A stretch of DNA of 64,000 nt from Phycisphaeraceae bacterium (GTDB lineage: Bacteria; Planctomycetota; Phycisphaerae; Phycisphaerales; Phycisphaeraceae): NCBI GenBank assembly GCA_029260595.1, contig JAJDCY010000028.1:1-64000 (forward strand). Reading direction: 5' to 3'. The position numbers were made by a program, and so were the translations under genes. The notes under the pieces are model-generated. The model saw only the letters and a program-made list of their open reading frames with translations, was not told the DNA's origin and did no database searches. Shown here one piece after another: positions 8,221 to 18,854 of the stretch (positions are counted from its first letter, which is position 1; every line of letters starts with the position of its first letter).

Positions 8221-10476
8221 TCAGGTGGGGATCTTTTCGAGTTGGGCGTACTGCAGAATCAGGGTCTTTACCCCAACTTCGCTGAACTCGACCTGTGCCC
8301 GCGTCTGTGCCGCGACGGGGCGGACATTGATCACGCGACCCAGCCCAAACGTCGGGTGGCGGACCAGCGTCCCGGGGGGCAGCCCGTCCGGGTCTGCGTT
8401 CTCATCGTCACCGTCGTGGTGGAAAGGCGCATCATCGCCCTCCGTATTGTCGAGTTTTTCGATGTGGTCGCCGGGAAGCTCTTCGAGGAAGCGGCTCGGT
8501 AGCGATGGCTTGATCTGGCCAAACACGGATCGGTAGCGCGTGTGGGTGATCGCCAGCCTCTGCTGGGTACGGGTAATCCCGACGAAACACAGGCGGCGCT
8601 CTTCCTCCATCTCGGGCAGGTCGGTGAACGCTCGGCTGTGCGGGAGCAGGCCGTCCTCAACCCCGAGCATAGCGACGGCCGGGAATTCCAGCCCCTTAGC
8701 CGCGTGCAGCGTCATCAGTGTGACCGCACCCTGGGTGTCGTCAACGGAATCGATATCACTGACGAGGCTGATCTGTTCGAGGTACCCCTGCAGCTTACGG
8801 GCGAGCGTCGGGACCTGGTCGGGTGCGAGCGGGTCGACGAACTGGTCTTCAAACTGCTGTGCAGAACTAACCAGCTCGCCGAGGTTCATCAGGCGCTCTT
8901 CATCGGGATCAGATTTGTCGTTGCGGTAATGGCCTTCGAGGCCGGACTCGCGGATAACGCGCTCGACCAGGCCGCGTAACGACGGGGCGTCGGCGTTGTC
9001 CGAATCGGCGGCTGCTTCGACATTTTCTGGCATCCAGCCGGTAAGTGCCTGGTGGAATTTCTTGATCGACGTCACCGCTCGGGTATTCAGCGCCGGCAAC
9101 TGCGTCGTATCCGCGAGCAGTGCGGCGATCGTTACGTCGTTGGCCACCGCGTGTGCCTGAAGGGCTTTGACGGACGTGATACTGATGCCGCGTGCCGGCG
9201 CATTGATGATGCGCAGCAGGCTGACCTCGTCGGCCGGGTTGGCGATCACACGCAGGTAACCGACGGTGTCTTTGATCTCCTTGCGGTCATAAAACGCCGT
9301 GCCGCGGGCAACCTGATAGGGGATGCTGTTCGAGCGGAGCGCGTCTTCAATCGATCGGCTAAGGCTGTTGACCCGGTAAAACACAGCCATCCCGCCCCAA
9401 GGCAGGTCTTGATCGTTATGCAGCTTGCTCAGCCAATCGACGATCCACTGCGCTTCGTTGGATTCATCCTGGCACGTAACGACGGTGACCGGTTCACCCG
9501 GGTCGTTTTCGGTCCAGAGGGCTTTGTGTTTGCGCTGGGTGTTGCACTGGATCAGTGCGTCGGCGACAGCGAGGATCGATTGGGTTGAACGGTAGTTTTG
9601 TTCGAGGCGGACGACCGCGGCGTTCGGGTAGTGGGTCTCAAATTCAAGAATGTTTCGGATATTCGCGCCGCGCCACCCGTAGATCGACTGGTCGGGGTCG
9701 CCGGTCGCACAGATGTTTTTGTGTTCGGCCGCCAGTGTGTTGGCGATGACAAACTGCGCGTGGTTGGTGTCCTGATACTCGTCGATCATCAGGTACTGGT
9801 ATCGCTCACGCAGCTCGGCCACCACATCGGGGTGTTGCCGCAGCAGATCGACGGTGCGCATCATCAGATCGTCAAAATCCAGCGCGTGGTTCTTAGCCAG
9901 TGTCTTCTGATATTGCTTGTAGATCCCGGCGACGGAGCGGGTGTAGAACTCGTTCGCGGATGCGGCGTAGGCATCGGCGTCGATCAACTCGTTCTTGGCG
10001 TTGCTGATCGACGCGAGAACCTTGCCCGGCGGGAAGTTGCTTGCGTTGATCTTGAGCGCTTCGAGCGACTGCTTCATCGCGCGTGTCTGATCGGAGCGGT
10101 CGTAGATCGAGTACCCCGGCGGCAGGTTTAGCCGGTCGGCGTACTGGCGGATCAGCCGGGCGCACAGGCTGTGGAACGTGCTGAGCGTTACAGCCGAGGC
10201 TTGACGCTCGGTGACGAGGCGCTCGACGCGTTGGCGCATCTCGGCGGCGGCCTTGTTGGTGAAGGTGATCCCGAGGATGTTCCACGGGGCAATCCCGACG
10301 CGCTGGATGAGGTACGCGATGCGGCGGGTGATGACCCGCGTCTTGCCCGACCCCGCTGCCGCGAGGACAAGCAACGGCCCCTCGACGTGAGTGACCGCTT
10401 GCCGCTGTGGCTCGGTCAGGTGCTCGAGCAGCGCATCGGTCGGTTCGGCGGTCGTGGCTTGGGTGTCGTCGCTCAT
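8221..10476 (-). CDS. pcrA: ATP-dependent DNA helicase, UvrD/PcrA family
   Basis: This is a 751-residue superfamily 1A 3'-5' helicase acting in nucleotide-excision repair, mismatch repair or removal of recombination intermediates. The motifs appear in order: Q-motif LTEPQRQAV, Walker A LAAAGSGKTRV, ITFTNKAAAEM, the DEYQDTN Walker B box, GDPDQSIYGWRGA, LEQNYRS, VTLMTLHAAKGLEF and the motif VI region EERRLCFVGITR. The C-terminal LVRHPTFGLGRVI segment is the Tudor-like tail typical of PcrA/UvrD. Length and motif order are normal. Whether it should be called uvrD or pcrA cannot be decided by eye. Confidence 0.93.
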   Translation of the reverse strand: MSDDTQATTAEPTDALLEHLTEPQRQAVTHVEGPLLVLAAAGSGKTRVITRRIAYLIQRVGIAPWNILGITFTNKAAAEMRQRVERLVTERQASAVTLSTFHSLCARLIRQYADRLNLPPGYSIYDRSDQTRAMKQSLEALKINASNFPPGKVLASISNAKNELIDADAYAASANEFYTRSVAGIYKQYQKTLAKNHALDFDDLMMRTVDLLRQHPDVVAELRERYQYLMIDEYQDTNHAQFVIANTLAAEHKNICATGDPDQSIYGWRGANIRNILEFETHYPNAAVVRLEQNYRSTQSILAVADALIQCNTQRKHKALWTENDPGEPVTVVTCQDESNEAQWIVDWLSKLHNDQDLPWGGMAVFYRVNSLSRSIEDALRSNSIPYQVARGTAFYDRKEIKDTVGYLRVIANPADEVSLLRIINAPARGISITSVKALQAHAVANDVTIAALLADTTQLPALNTRAVTSIKKFHQALTGWMPENVEAAADSDNADAPSLRGLVERVIRESGLEGHYRNDKSDPDEERLMNLGELVSSAQQFEDQFVDPLAPDQVPTLARKLQGYLEQISLVSDIDSVDDTQGAVTLMTLHAAKGLEFPAVAMLGVEDGLLPHSRAFTDLPEMEEERRLCFVGITRTQQRLAITHTRYRSVFGQIKPSLPSRFLEELPGDHIEKLDNTEGDDAPFHHDGDDENADPDGLPPGTLVRHPTFGLGRVINVRPVAAQTRAQVEFSEVGVKTLILQYAQLEKIPT

Positions 10477-10545
10477 ATCAATGCAAGTTTAGCAGATACC
10501 GTTGGGCGGATCGGGTTGCTTCATGGCACGGACGCTATGCGCTGG

Positions 10546-11625
10546 TCAAGGGAACATTTGCGGTGTCGGCTCGGCCGCGGGTAGATCGAGTTCGAGGTGT
10601 TCGGCCCCGTTGCGGGTGAGTTGGCGACCCTTGCGGGTGCGCGCGAGGAAGCCGATCTGCAGGAGGTAGGGTTCGACCATCTCTTCGAGTGTCCCGGAGT
10701 CCTCGCCCATCGTCGCAGCGACGGCTTCGAGGCCGACCGGACCACCCTGGTACACACGGCCGATGACCGCGAGGTACTTGCGGTCAATCTCGTCGAGGCC
10801 GAGGTCATCGATCCCCTCTAGTTGGAGCGATCGATCGACAATATCAATGCTGACGCGGCAGTTGGCTTTGACCTGTGCGAAATCGCGGACGCGGCGCAAC
10901 AGTCGGTTGGCGACGCGCGGCGTGCCGCGGCAGCGCGTGGCGATCGATCGCAACCCGTTCAATGCGTCTGAGCTTGTCGAAGATCGGGTTGGCGCCTGGT
11001 CGGCCTGACTCAGGTCGGCCATGTTCATGAGCGAAGCGCTGCGGCGCAATATTGAAAGCAGGTCTTTCTGGCTATAGAAATCAAGGCTGTGGGTGATCCC
11101 GAACCGCGACCGCATCGGGCCGGACAGCAACCCTGCACGCGTCGTTGCGCCGATCAGGCAAAACGGTTCGAGCGGGAGGGTGATCGTTTTCGCGTGCATC
11201 CCCGAATCGACTGTAACGTCGATCTTAAAGTCCTCCATCGCCGGGTAGATGTATTCCTCGACGACGGGGTTGAGCCGGTGGATCTCGTCGATAAACAGCA
11301 CATCACCGGCTTTGAGCTTGGTGAGTGTGCCAACCAGGTCTGTTGGTCGCGTCAGCGCCGGGCCGGAAGTCACGACAACGTGCGTGCCCATCTCGTTGGC
11401 GATGACGTGGGCGAGGGTGGTCTTGCCAAGCCCGGGTGGCCCGTGCAACAGCACGTGCTCCATCGCCTCGCCGCGCTGCTTGACCGCATCGATTGTGATC
11501 CGCAACTTCTCGATTAGTTTGGGTTGGCCAACGTACTCGTCGAGGCGTTGCGGGCGCAGGGTGTAGTTGAACTGCTCCTCCTGTGGGTCGCGTGCCGTCG
11601 CCGAGATGATGCGTTCTGTGGCCAT
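10546..11625 (-). CDS. ruvB: Holliday junction branch migration ATPase RuvB
   Basis: RuvB is the AAA+ motor that drives branch migration of Holliday junctions with RuvA. The 359-residue protein shows LRPQRLDEYVGQ, the Walker A region GPPGLGKTTLAHV, Walker B LFIDEIHRL, sensor 1 IGATTRAGLLS, and the winged-helix tail with RTRKGR near the C-terminus. Between the lid helix and RCRGTPRVANRLLRR there are roughly 15 extra residues rich in Ser, Thr and Asp compared with the usual sequence. ruvA and ruvC are not adjacent. It lies about 70 bp upstream of the helicase gene on the same strand. Confidence 0.94.
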   Translation of the reverse strand: MATERIISATARDPQEEQFNYTLRPQRLDEYVGQPKLIEKLRITIDAVKQRGEAMEHVLLHGPPGLGKTTLAHVIANEMGTHVVVTSGPALTRPTDLVGTLTKLKAGDVLFIDEIHRLNPVVEEYIYPAMEDFKIDVTVDSGMHAKTITLPLEPFCLIGATTRAGLLSGPMRSRFGITHSLDFYSQKDLLSILRRSASLMNMADLSQADQAPTRSSTSSDALNGLRSIATRCRGTPRVANRLLRRVRDFAQVKANCRVSIDIVDRSLQLEGIDDLGLDEIDRKYLAVIGRVYQGGPVGLEAVAATMGEDSGTLEEMVEPYLLQIGFLARTRKGRQLTRNGAEHLELDLPAAEPTPQMFP

Positions 11626-11734
11626 GGTGTTCGGGCGATGTCGGGGTTGATTGTACCGATAGACCGGCCCGAGGTGGGATTCAGGCGGGATCGCGAATCG
11701 TGTTAGCGTACGGAGCGGTCGGGCCGAGCCTTGG

Positions 11735-13036
11735 CTAGAGTGCTGTCGCTTCGGCCTCGGGGGCGACGAGGTCTTCGTAGGTCTCGGCGCGGCGGATAAG
11801 GGTGGCTTTGGAGCCTTCGATCAGGACCTCGGCCGGGCGGGGCATCGCGTTGTAGTTGCTTGCCATCACCATTCCGTACGCCCCAGCCGAGAAGACGCAC
11901 AGCAGGTCGCCCCGGGTCACCGGCGGCAGCGAGCGCTCCTTGGCCAGGTAGTCGCCGGTCTCACAGATCGGCCCGACGATGTCGCAGGTCTCCAGGCCGG
12001 GCATGTCGAGCTTGGGTGCGCGCGTCGCCGGTTGGTGCATCGGCGCGACGCTGGTCGGCCAGATGAAGTGGAACGCGTCGTAGAGCGTCGGCCGAACCAG
12101 GTGGTGCATCCCGGTATCGACGATCACAAATTTCTTGCGCCCGCCGAGCTTGATGTACTGCACGCGGGTGAGCAGAGCGCCGGCGTTTGCCGCGATCGAT
12201 CGCCCGGGTTCGAGGATGATACGACCGCCCGCGTCGTGGAACGGCTTGAGCAGCGGGACAAGCTGGGCTGCGTAGTCCGCGGCGAGCGGCGACTGGGCGG
12301 ACTCGTAGTCGGCACCAAACCCGCCACCGATGTCGAGAGTGTCAACGCGGTGGCCTTGCTCGGCGAGGTCGTCGATGAGCGCGAGGGCGCGCGTGATGGC
12401 TTCGACATACGGCTCGACGGTGTAGACCGGCGAGCCGATGTGCAGGTGGATCCCGCGTAGCTTCAGGTGAGGGTCACGGCCGTAGCGCTCGAAGAACCGG
12501 CGGGCACGCTCGATATCGACGCCGAACTTGGATTCTTTTTTCCCGGTCGTAGTTTTATCGTGGGTCTTGGGGTCGACATCGGGGTTGACCCGCAACGCGG
12601 CCGATGCCGTAGCCCCCATGCGCCGGGCGATCGAAGCGGTGTTCTCAAACTCGGCTTCAGATTCGATATTGAACCAGCCGATGCGAGCTTCGATGGCGTC
12701 GCAGATCTCGCGGTCGGTCTTGCCCACGCCGGCGTAGACAACCTTGTTCATCACGGCACCGGCGCGTTGGGCGCGGTAGAGCTCACCACCGCTGACCACA
12801 TCCATCCCGGCACCGCGGTTGGCCAGCAGCTTGCACAGGTGGACGTTGCCACAACTCTTGATCGAGTAGCAGATGATTGGATCGAGGTCGACGAAAGCGC
12901 GGGCGATGCGGTCGTAGTGGTCTTCGAAGGTTCGTCGCGAGTAGACGTACAGCGGCGTCCCGGTCTGGCGGGTCAGGTCGTCGAGGTTGACCTGCTCGCA
13001 GTAGAGTTGCCCGTCGCGGTATTCGAATGCGTCCAT
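11735..13036 (-). CDS. lysA: Diaminopimelate decarboxylase
   Basis: LysA decarboxylates meso-diaminopimelate to L-lysine, the last step of the DAP pathway. This fold-type III PLP enzyme has 433 residues. The PLP lysine sits in ICYSIKSCGNVHL near residue 58, the glycine-rich phosphate loop is DIGGGFGADY, and the motifs EPGRSI and CETGDYLA (catalytic Cys from the partner subunit) are present. The N-terminus reads FEYRDGQLYCEQVNLDDL, as is usual in this family. It is about 80 bp downstream of atpD on the same strand, so co-transcription is possible although the functions are unrelated. Confidence 0.94.
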   Translation of the reverse strand: MDAFEYRDGQLYCEQVNLDDLTRQTGTPLYVYSRRTFEDHYDRIARAFVDLDPIICYSIKSCGNVHLCKLLANRGAGMDVVSGGELYRAQRAGAVMNKVVYAGVGKTDREICDAIEARIGWFNIESEAEFENTASIARRMGATASAALRVNPDVDPKTHDKTTTGKKESKFGVDIERARRFFERYGRDPHLKLRGIHLHIGSPVYTVEPYVEAITRALALIDDLAEQGHRVDTLDIGGGFGADYESAQSPLAADYAAQLVPLLKPFHDAGGRIILEPGRSIAANAGALLTRVQYIKLGGRKKFVIVDTGMHHLVRPTLYDAFHFIWPTSVAPMHQPATRAPKLDMPGLETCDIVGPICETGDYLAKERSLPPVTRGDLLCVFSAGAYGMVMASNYNAMPRPAEVLIEGSKATLIRRAETYEDLVAPEAEATAL

Positions 13037-13116
13037 GTCACCCGTCCAGTTCGCGCGTGTGGCCCACCATGATCACTGGGTGTAGGTCGGTGCGACGCGA
13101 GGCGTTGTCGTGGCAT

Positions 13117-15202
<2,086 letters not shown>

Positions 15203-15526
15203 CTTCGTCACTCCTTAGCGGCGTTGTTAGGTCGGTCAGATCAGTTAGCTGCCTGGATGATACTCGATCCTATCAAGATCGTTTGCGAGTCTCGGGGAAT
15301 CTACTTCACCTGTTCATCTGACCCGTCTCAACGGGTCGCCCTGGAAGCGTGCCACGGTCCGACTATCAGTCGGGGGCTGATTCTCATGACACAATGCTAT
15401 TTATAACAAACTACCTACGGTCCCGCAATGCCCGAGGCGAATAGCGGCGAATATTCGAGCATTTCCTGATATTCAATGCCGGATCAAGATCGACATGCAC
15501 TCGGCGACAACGGCCATCACAGGCTA
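15203..15526. other. Intergenic region with a small hairpin
   Basis: About 320 bp with lower GC than its surroundings and no gene. A short perfect hairpin, gacccg (15320-15325) and cgggtc (15332-15337), lies in the middle without a T run. It could terminate transcription leaving nuoN, but the evidence is weak. Confidence 0.3.
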
Positions 15527-17143
15527 CTAGTCATGCGCCGGGGCCGACTCCAGCAGCGAGACGGTGGTCTCTAGCGGGGGTGGGGCGGTTATGACGGGGT
15601 TGGGGTAGAGAGTCGCGTAGCCGCGGGCGAGCGACTCGATCCTGTTTGGCAGCAGGCCGGTCGCAAGCAATACACTCACGCAAATAACCAGCATTGCCAA
15701 GCCGCCGCCGGCAGGCAGGAACGCGGGGCGCTCATCCTCATCGGGTACGAAATACATGTAGTAGACAGGCTTGAGGTAGTAATAGAGGCTGATCAGTGTG
15801 TTGAACAGCAGCACGGCGATCAGGGCGAACCCCGCGCCGCCGGCCAACGCCATGGACTTCATCAAGAACACCTTCCCCCAGAACCCACCGAGGCCGGGCA
15901 TCCCGAACAGGCTGAGCAGGCATGCTGTCATTAGGGCCGCTAACCACGGCGAGCGGCGAGATAGCCCGGCGTAGCCTCGGATGTCCTCTGTGCCGGTATG
16001 CATGGCGAGCAGGGTGGCGGCTGTGAATGCACCGAGATTCATAAACGCGTAGACAACGATGTAGAACAGCACGGCGCCGACGACGACCTGGATCGCACCC
16101 GTCTGGTGCTGCCCGCCCTCCCATGACCGTCCGGCGATCACCGCGACACTTGCCGCCATGAGCATGTAACCGGCATGTGAGATCGAGCTGTACGCGAGCA
16201 GACGCTTGATGTTGGTTTGGTGCAGCGCGACGAGATTGCCCCACGTCGCGGTGACCGCGCCGAGGATGCCGACCGCAACGCCGATGCCGACGAACAGGTA
16301 ACCGTTAGCCGGTGCGGCCGCGGCAAAGGCGGCGAGCGCCCTTAGGAGCATGCACATGGCCGCCCCCTTTGATGCGACCGAGAGGAACGTCGTGACCTCG
16401 ATCGGTGCCCCTTGGAATACGTCGGGGCACCAGAAGTGCATCGGGACGGCGGAGAGTTTGAACGCGAACCCGGCCAGCATGGCCGCCAGGCCGATGGCCA
16501 TCAGAGGCGAGATGCCCGCGGCCGCCTGTGCGGCGATGCCGTAGATGCTCAGCGTCCCGGCGGCGCCATATACCAGCGACATCCCGTACAGCATGATTGC
16601 GCTGGAGACCGAACCGAACAGCACATACTTGAGCGATCCCTCGGACCCTTCGCGCCGGCGCTTGCGGAAACCGGCGAGCGCGTAGCTGGGCATCGACGCC
16701 GTCTCGGTCGCGATGAAAATCACCAGCAAATTCGTCGCCGACACCATCAACGACATCCCGACTGCGGCACCGAGTAGCAGGCAGAGAAAGTCGGGCGCAT
16801 CGGCCGGGTCGGTCTGGCTACGCGAGTGCAGGATCCACAGCCCGAGGATCATCAGGGTGAATAGCGTGAGTAGGACCTTGAAGAACTGGCTGAACGGGTC
16901 GATCACCAGTGAACCAGTGAAGACCGTGCCCATGGCGTCCGCGCTGGCGAAGCTCGACAGCGCCGCCATCACCGCAAGCATGAGCCCCGCCGACGCAACG
17001 CCCAGCGGCAGCGCGACGCTGCGGCGCTTGATGAACGGGGCGAGCACGACCGCGCACATGGCAACGACCAGCCAGACCTCGGGCATGACCATCCACAGGT
17101 CGCCCCAGAGATCTTCCCAACGGGTTTCGCTAGCCAGGTTCAA
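15527..17143 (-). CDS. nuoN: NADH-quinone oxidoreductase subunit N
   Basis: NuoN is one of the three antiporter-like subunits of the complex I membrane arm. The 538-residue polytopic protein belongs to the proton-conducting membrane transporter family. Typical stretches are LMVSATNLLVIFIATE, SYALAGFRKR, AVPMHFWCPDVFQGAP with the family H-x-W-x-PD pattern, and KRLLAYSSISHAGYML. It is the last gene of nuoJKLMN and lies 87 bp after nuoM. Confidence 0.95.
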   Translation of the reverse strand: MNLASETRWEDLWGDLWMVMPEVWLVVAMCAVVLAPFIKRRSVALPLGVASAGLMLAVMAALSSFASADAMGTVFTGSLVIDPFSQFFKVLLTLFTLMILGLWILHSRSQTDPADAPDFLCLLLGAAVGMSLMVSATNLLVIFIATETASMPSYALAGFRKRRREGSEGSLKYVLFGSVSSAIMLYGMSLVYGAAGTLSIYGIAAQAAAGISPLMAIGLAAMLAGFAFKLSAVPMHFWCPDVFQGAPIEVTTFLSVASKGAAMCMLLRALAAFAAAAPANGYLFVGIGVAVGILGAVTATWGNLVALHQTNIKRLLAYSSISHAGYMLMAASVAVIAGRSWEGGQHQTGAIQVVVGAVLFYIVVYAFMNLGAFTAATLLAMHTGTEDIRGYAGLSRRSPWLAALMTACLLSLFGMPGLGGFWGKVFLMKSMALAGGAGFALIAVLLFNTLISLYYYLKPVYYMYFVPDEDERPAFLPAGGGLAMLVICVSVLLATGLLPNRIESLARGYATLYPNPVITAPPPLETTVSLLESAPAHD

Positions 17144-17230
17144 TGCCTAAGCCCCTATTCGCGGCGCGTGCCGCTGTGCGAGTGTGTGGCCGGTCGATTC
17201 GTATCGCCGCGATCGGATCGCTTCGCTTCG

Positions 17231-18805
17231 CTACCCACCGATGCCGAGGATCGCCATGATCGAGGTAAACGTCGGATCGGTCAGATTGAAAACCAGGATC
17301 GGGAGGATACCGAAGACCAACGCGGCGATCCCGAGTGTTCCCATAATGAAATACTCGCGGCCGGTCAGCGCGGCGAACTCGCCGTACTCCGGCTTTTCAT
17401 TACCCATATAGACGCGTTGGAACATCCACAGGATGTACCCAGCCGTGAGCACCACCGCGGACGCGGCGAGAATGCCCAGCGTGTACACCGTGGCCTGGCT
17501 GGTCGCGCCGACATTGCCGATCGCGGCCGCCTCGAACGTCCCCAGCAACACCATGATCTCGCCGATGAACCCGCACAGCCCGGGCAGGCCCATGCCCGCG
17601 AAGAAGCCGATCAGCGACCACCCGCCGTACCCCGGCCACTTGAGCCACAGTCCACCGAAGCGGTCCAGGTCGCGGTGATGCGCACGCTCGTACACCACGC
17701 CGACCAGGAAGAACATCATCGCGCTGGAGATCCCGTGGCCGATCATCTGGTAATACGCCCCGTCAAACCCGGTGCGTGTCATCACCGCGATCCCAAGCGT
17801 GACATATCCCATGTGGCTGACGGATGAGTACGCGACCAGCTTCTTCCAATCGGTCTGGGCCATCGCACACATCGCGCCATAAAGGATCCCGAATACCGCC
17901 AGCACCGCGACGGCGACCCAGAAGTACCGTGCGGCATCGGGGAAGAACGGGTACGTGATCCGCATCAATGCGTACCCGCCCATCTTCAGCAGCACGCCGG
18001 CGAGGATCATCGAGATCGGCGTCGGCGCCTCGACGTGTGCATCCGGCAGCCAGGTATGGAGCGGCGCCATCGGCAGCTTGATGGCGAACGCGATCAGCGT
18101 CAGCCAGAAGGCCCACTGCGCGAACCCCCAATAGGCGCCGTCGTCCATGGCGAACAGGGCGCGCACAGCCTCCGACTGTAATGTCAGCGTGCCCGGGTCA
18201 GAGCTGACCATGACCCAGGTGTTCCCGCTTGCGCCAACCGCTTTACCTGTGAGGAAAAATAGCCCGAGCATCACGATCAGCAGGCAGATCGACCCGGCGA
18301 GCGTGAACAGGAAAAACTTGATCGCGGCGTACTCTTTTCGCGGCCCACCCCAGATCCCGATCAGGAAGTACATCGGCAGCAGTGAGATCTCGAAGAACAC
18401 ATAGAAAAGGAACATGTCCAGCGACAGGAATACCCCAAGCATCCCGGTCAGCAGCAACAAATACAACGCCATGAACGCCTTGGTCGCCTTCTCAATCCTC
18501 CACGATGCGAGCACAATCAGGATGCTCAGCGCCGTGCTCAGCAGCACCAGCGGCATCGACAGCCCGTCCACCCCGGTGCGGTAAAACGCGTTGATCCCGG
18601 CGATCCACGGCACAGCCGTCTCGAACTGCACACCGCCCGCGCTCAGCCCGTAGTAGGCGATGACCAACTCGACGCTGAACAGGAACGTGACGATCGAGGA
18701 GATCAGCGCGACCCACCGGGCCTGTTGCTTGCCCGGCACGATCAGGCAAAGCAATGCCCCTATCGTGGGCGTGAAGATCATCCAGTTGAGGAGGGACGCT
18801 TCCAT
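17231..18805 (-). CDS. nuoM: NADH-quinone oxidoreductase subunit M
   Basis: This is the second antiporter-like membrane subunit of complex I. It has about 14 predicted helices; motifs include FYVFFEISLLPMYFLIG with the channel glutamate, MAPLHTWLPDAHVEAPTP and KKLVAYSSVSHMGYV. I chose the ATG at 18805 because the product then starts with the usual first helix (LLNWMIFTPTIGALLCL); the frame extends 21 codons upstream and overlaps nuoL. That gives 524 residues, a normal length. It sits 49 bp after the nuoL stop. Confidence 0.95.
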   Translation of the reverse strand: MEASLLNWMIFTPTIGALLCLIVPGKQQARWVALISSIVTFLFSVELVIAYYGLSAGGVQFETAVPWIAGINAFYRTGVDGLSMPLVLLSTALSILIVLASWRIEKATKAFMALYLLLLTGMLGVFLSLDMFLFYVFFEISLLPMYFLIGIWGGPRKEYAAIKFFLFTLAGSICLLIVMLGLFFLTGKAVGASGNTWVMVSSDPGTLTLQSEAVRALFAMDDGAYWGFAQWAFWLTLIAFAIKLPMAPLHTWLPDAHVEAPTPISMILAGVLLKMGGYALMRITYPFFPDAARYFWVAVAVLAVFGILYGAMCAMAQTDWKKLVAYSSVSHMGYVTLGIAVMTRTGFDGAYYQMIGHGISSAMMFFLVGVVYERAHHRDLDRFGGLWLKWPGYGGWSLIGFFAGMGLPGLCGFIGEIMVLLGTFEAAAIGNVGATSQATVYTLGILAASAVVLTAGYILWMFQRVYMGNEKPEYGEFAALTGREYFIMGTLGIAALVFGILPILVFNLTDPTFTSIMAILGIGG

Positions 18806-18854
18806 AATCGTTGTTACCTCGCGGGCGGAGCTTTCCAGGCAGTGGTCGGCCGAC

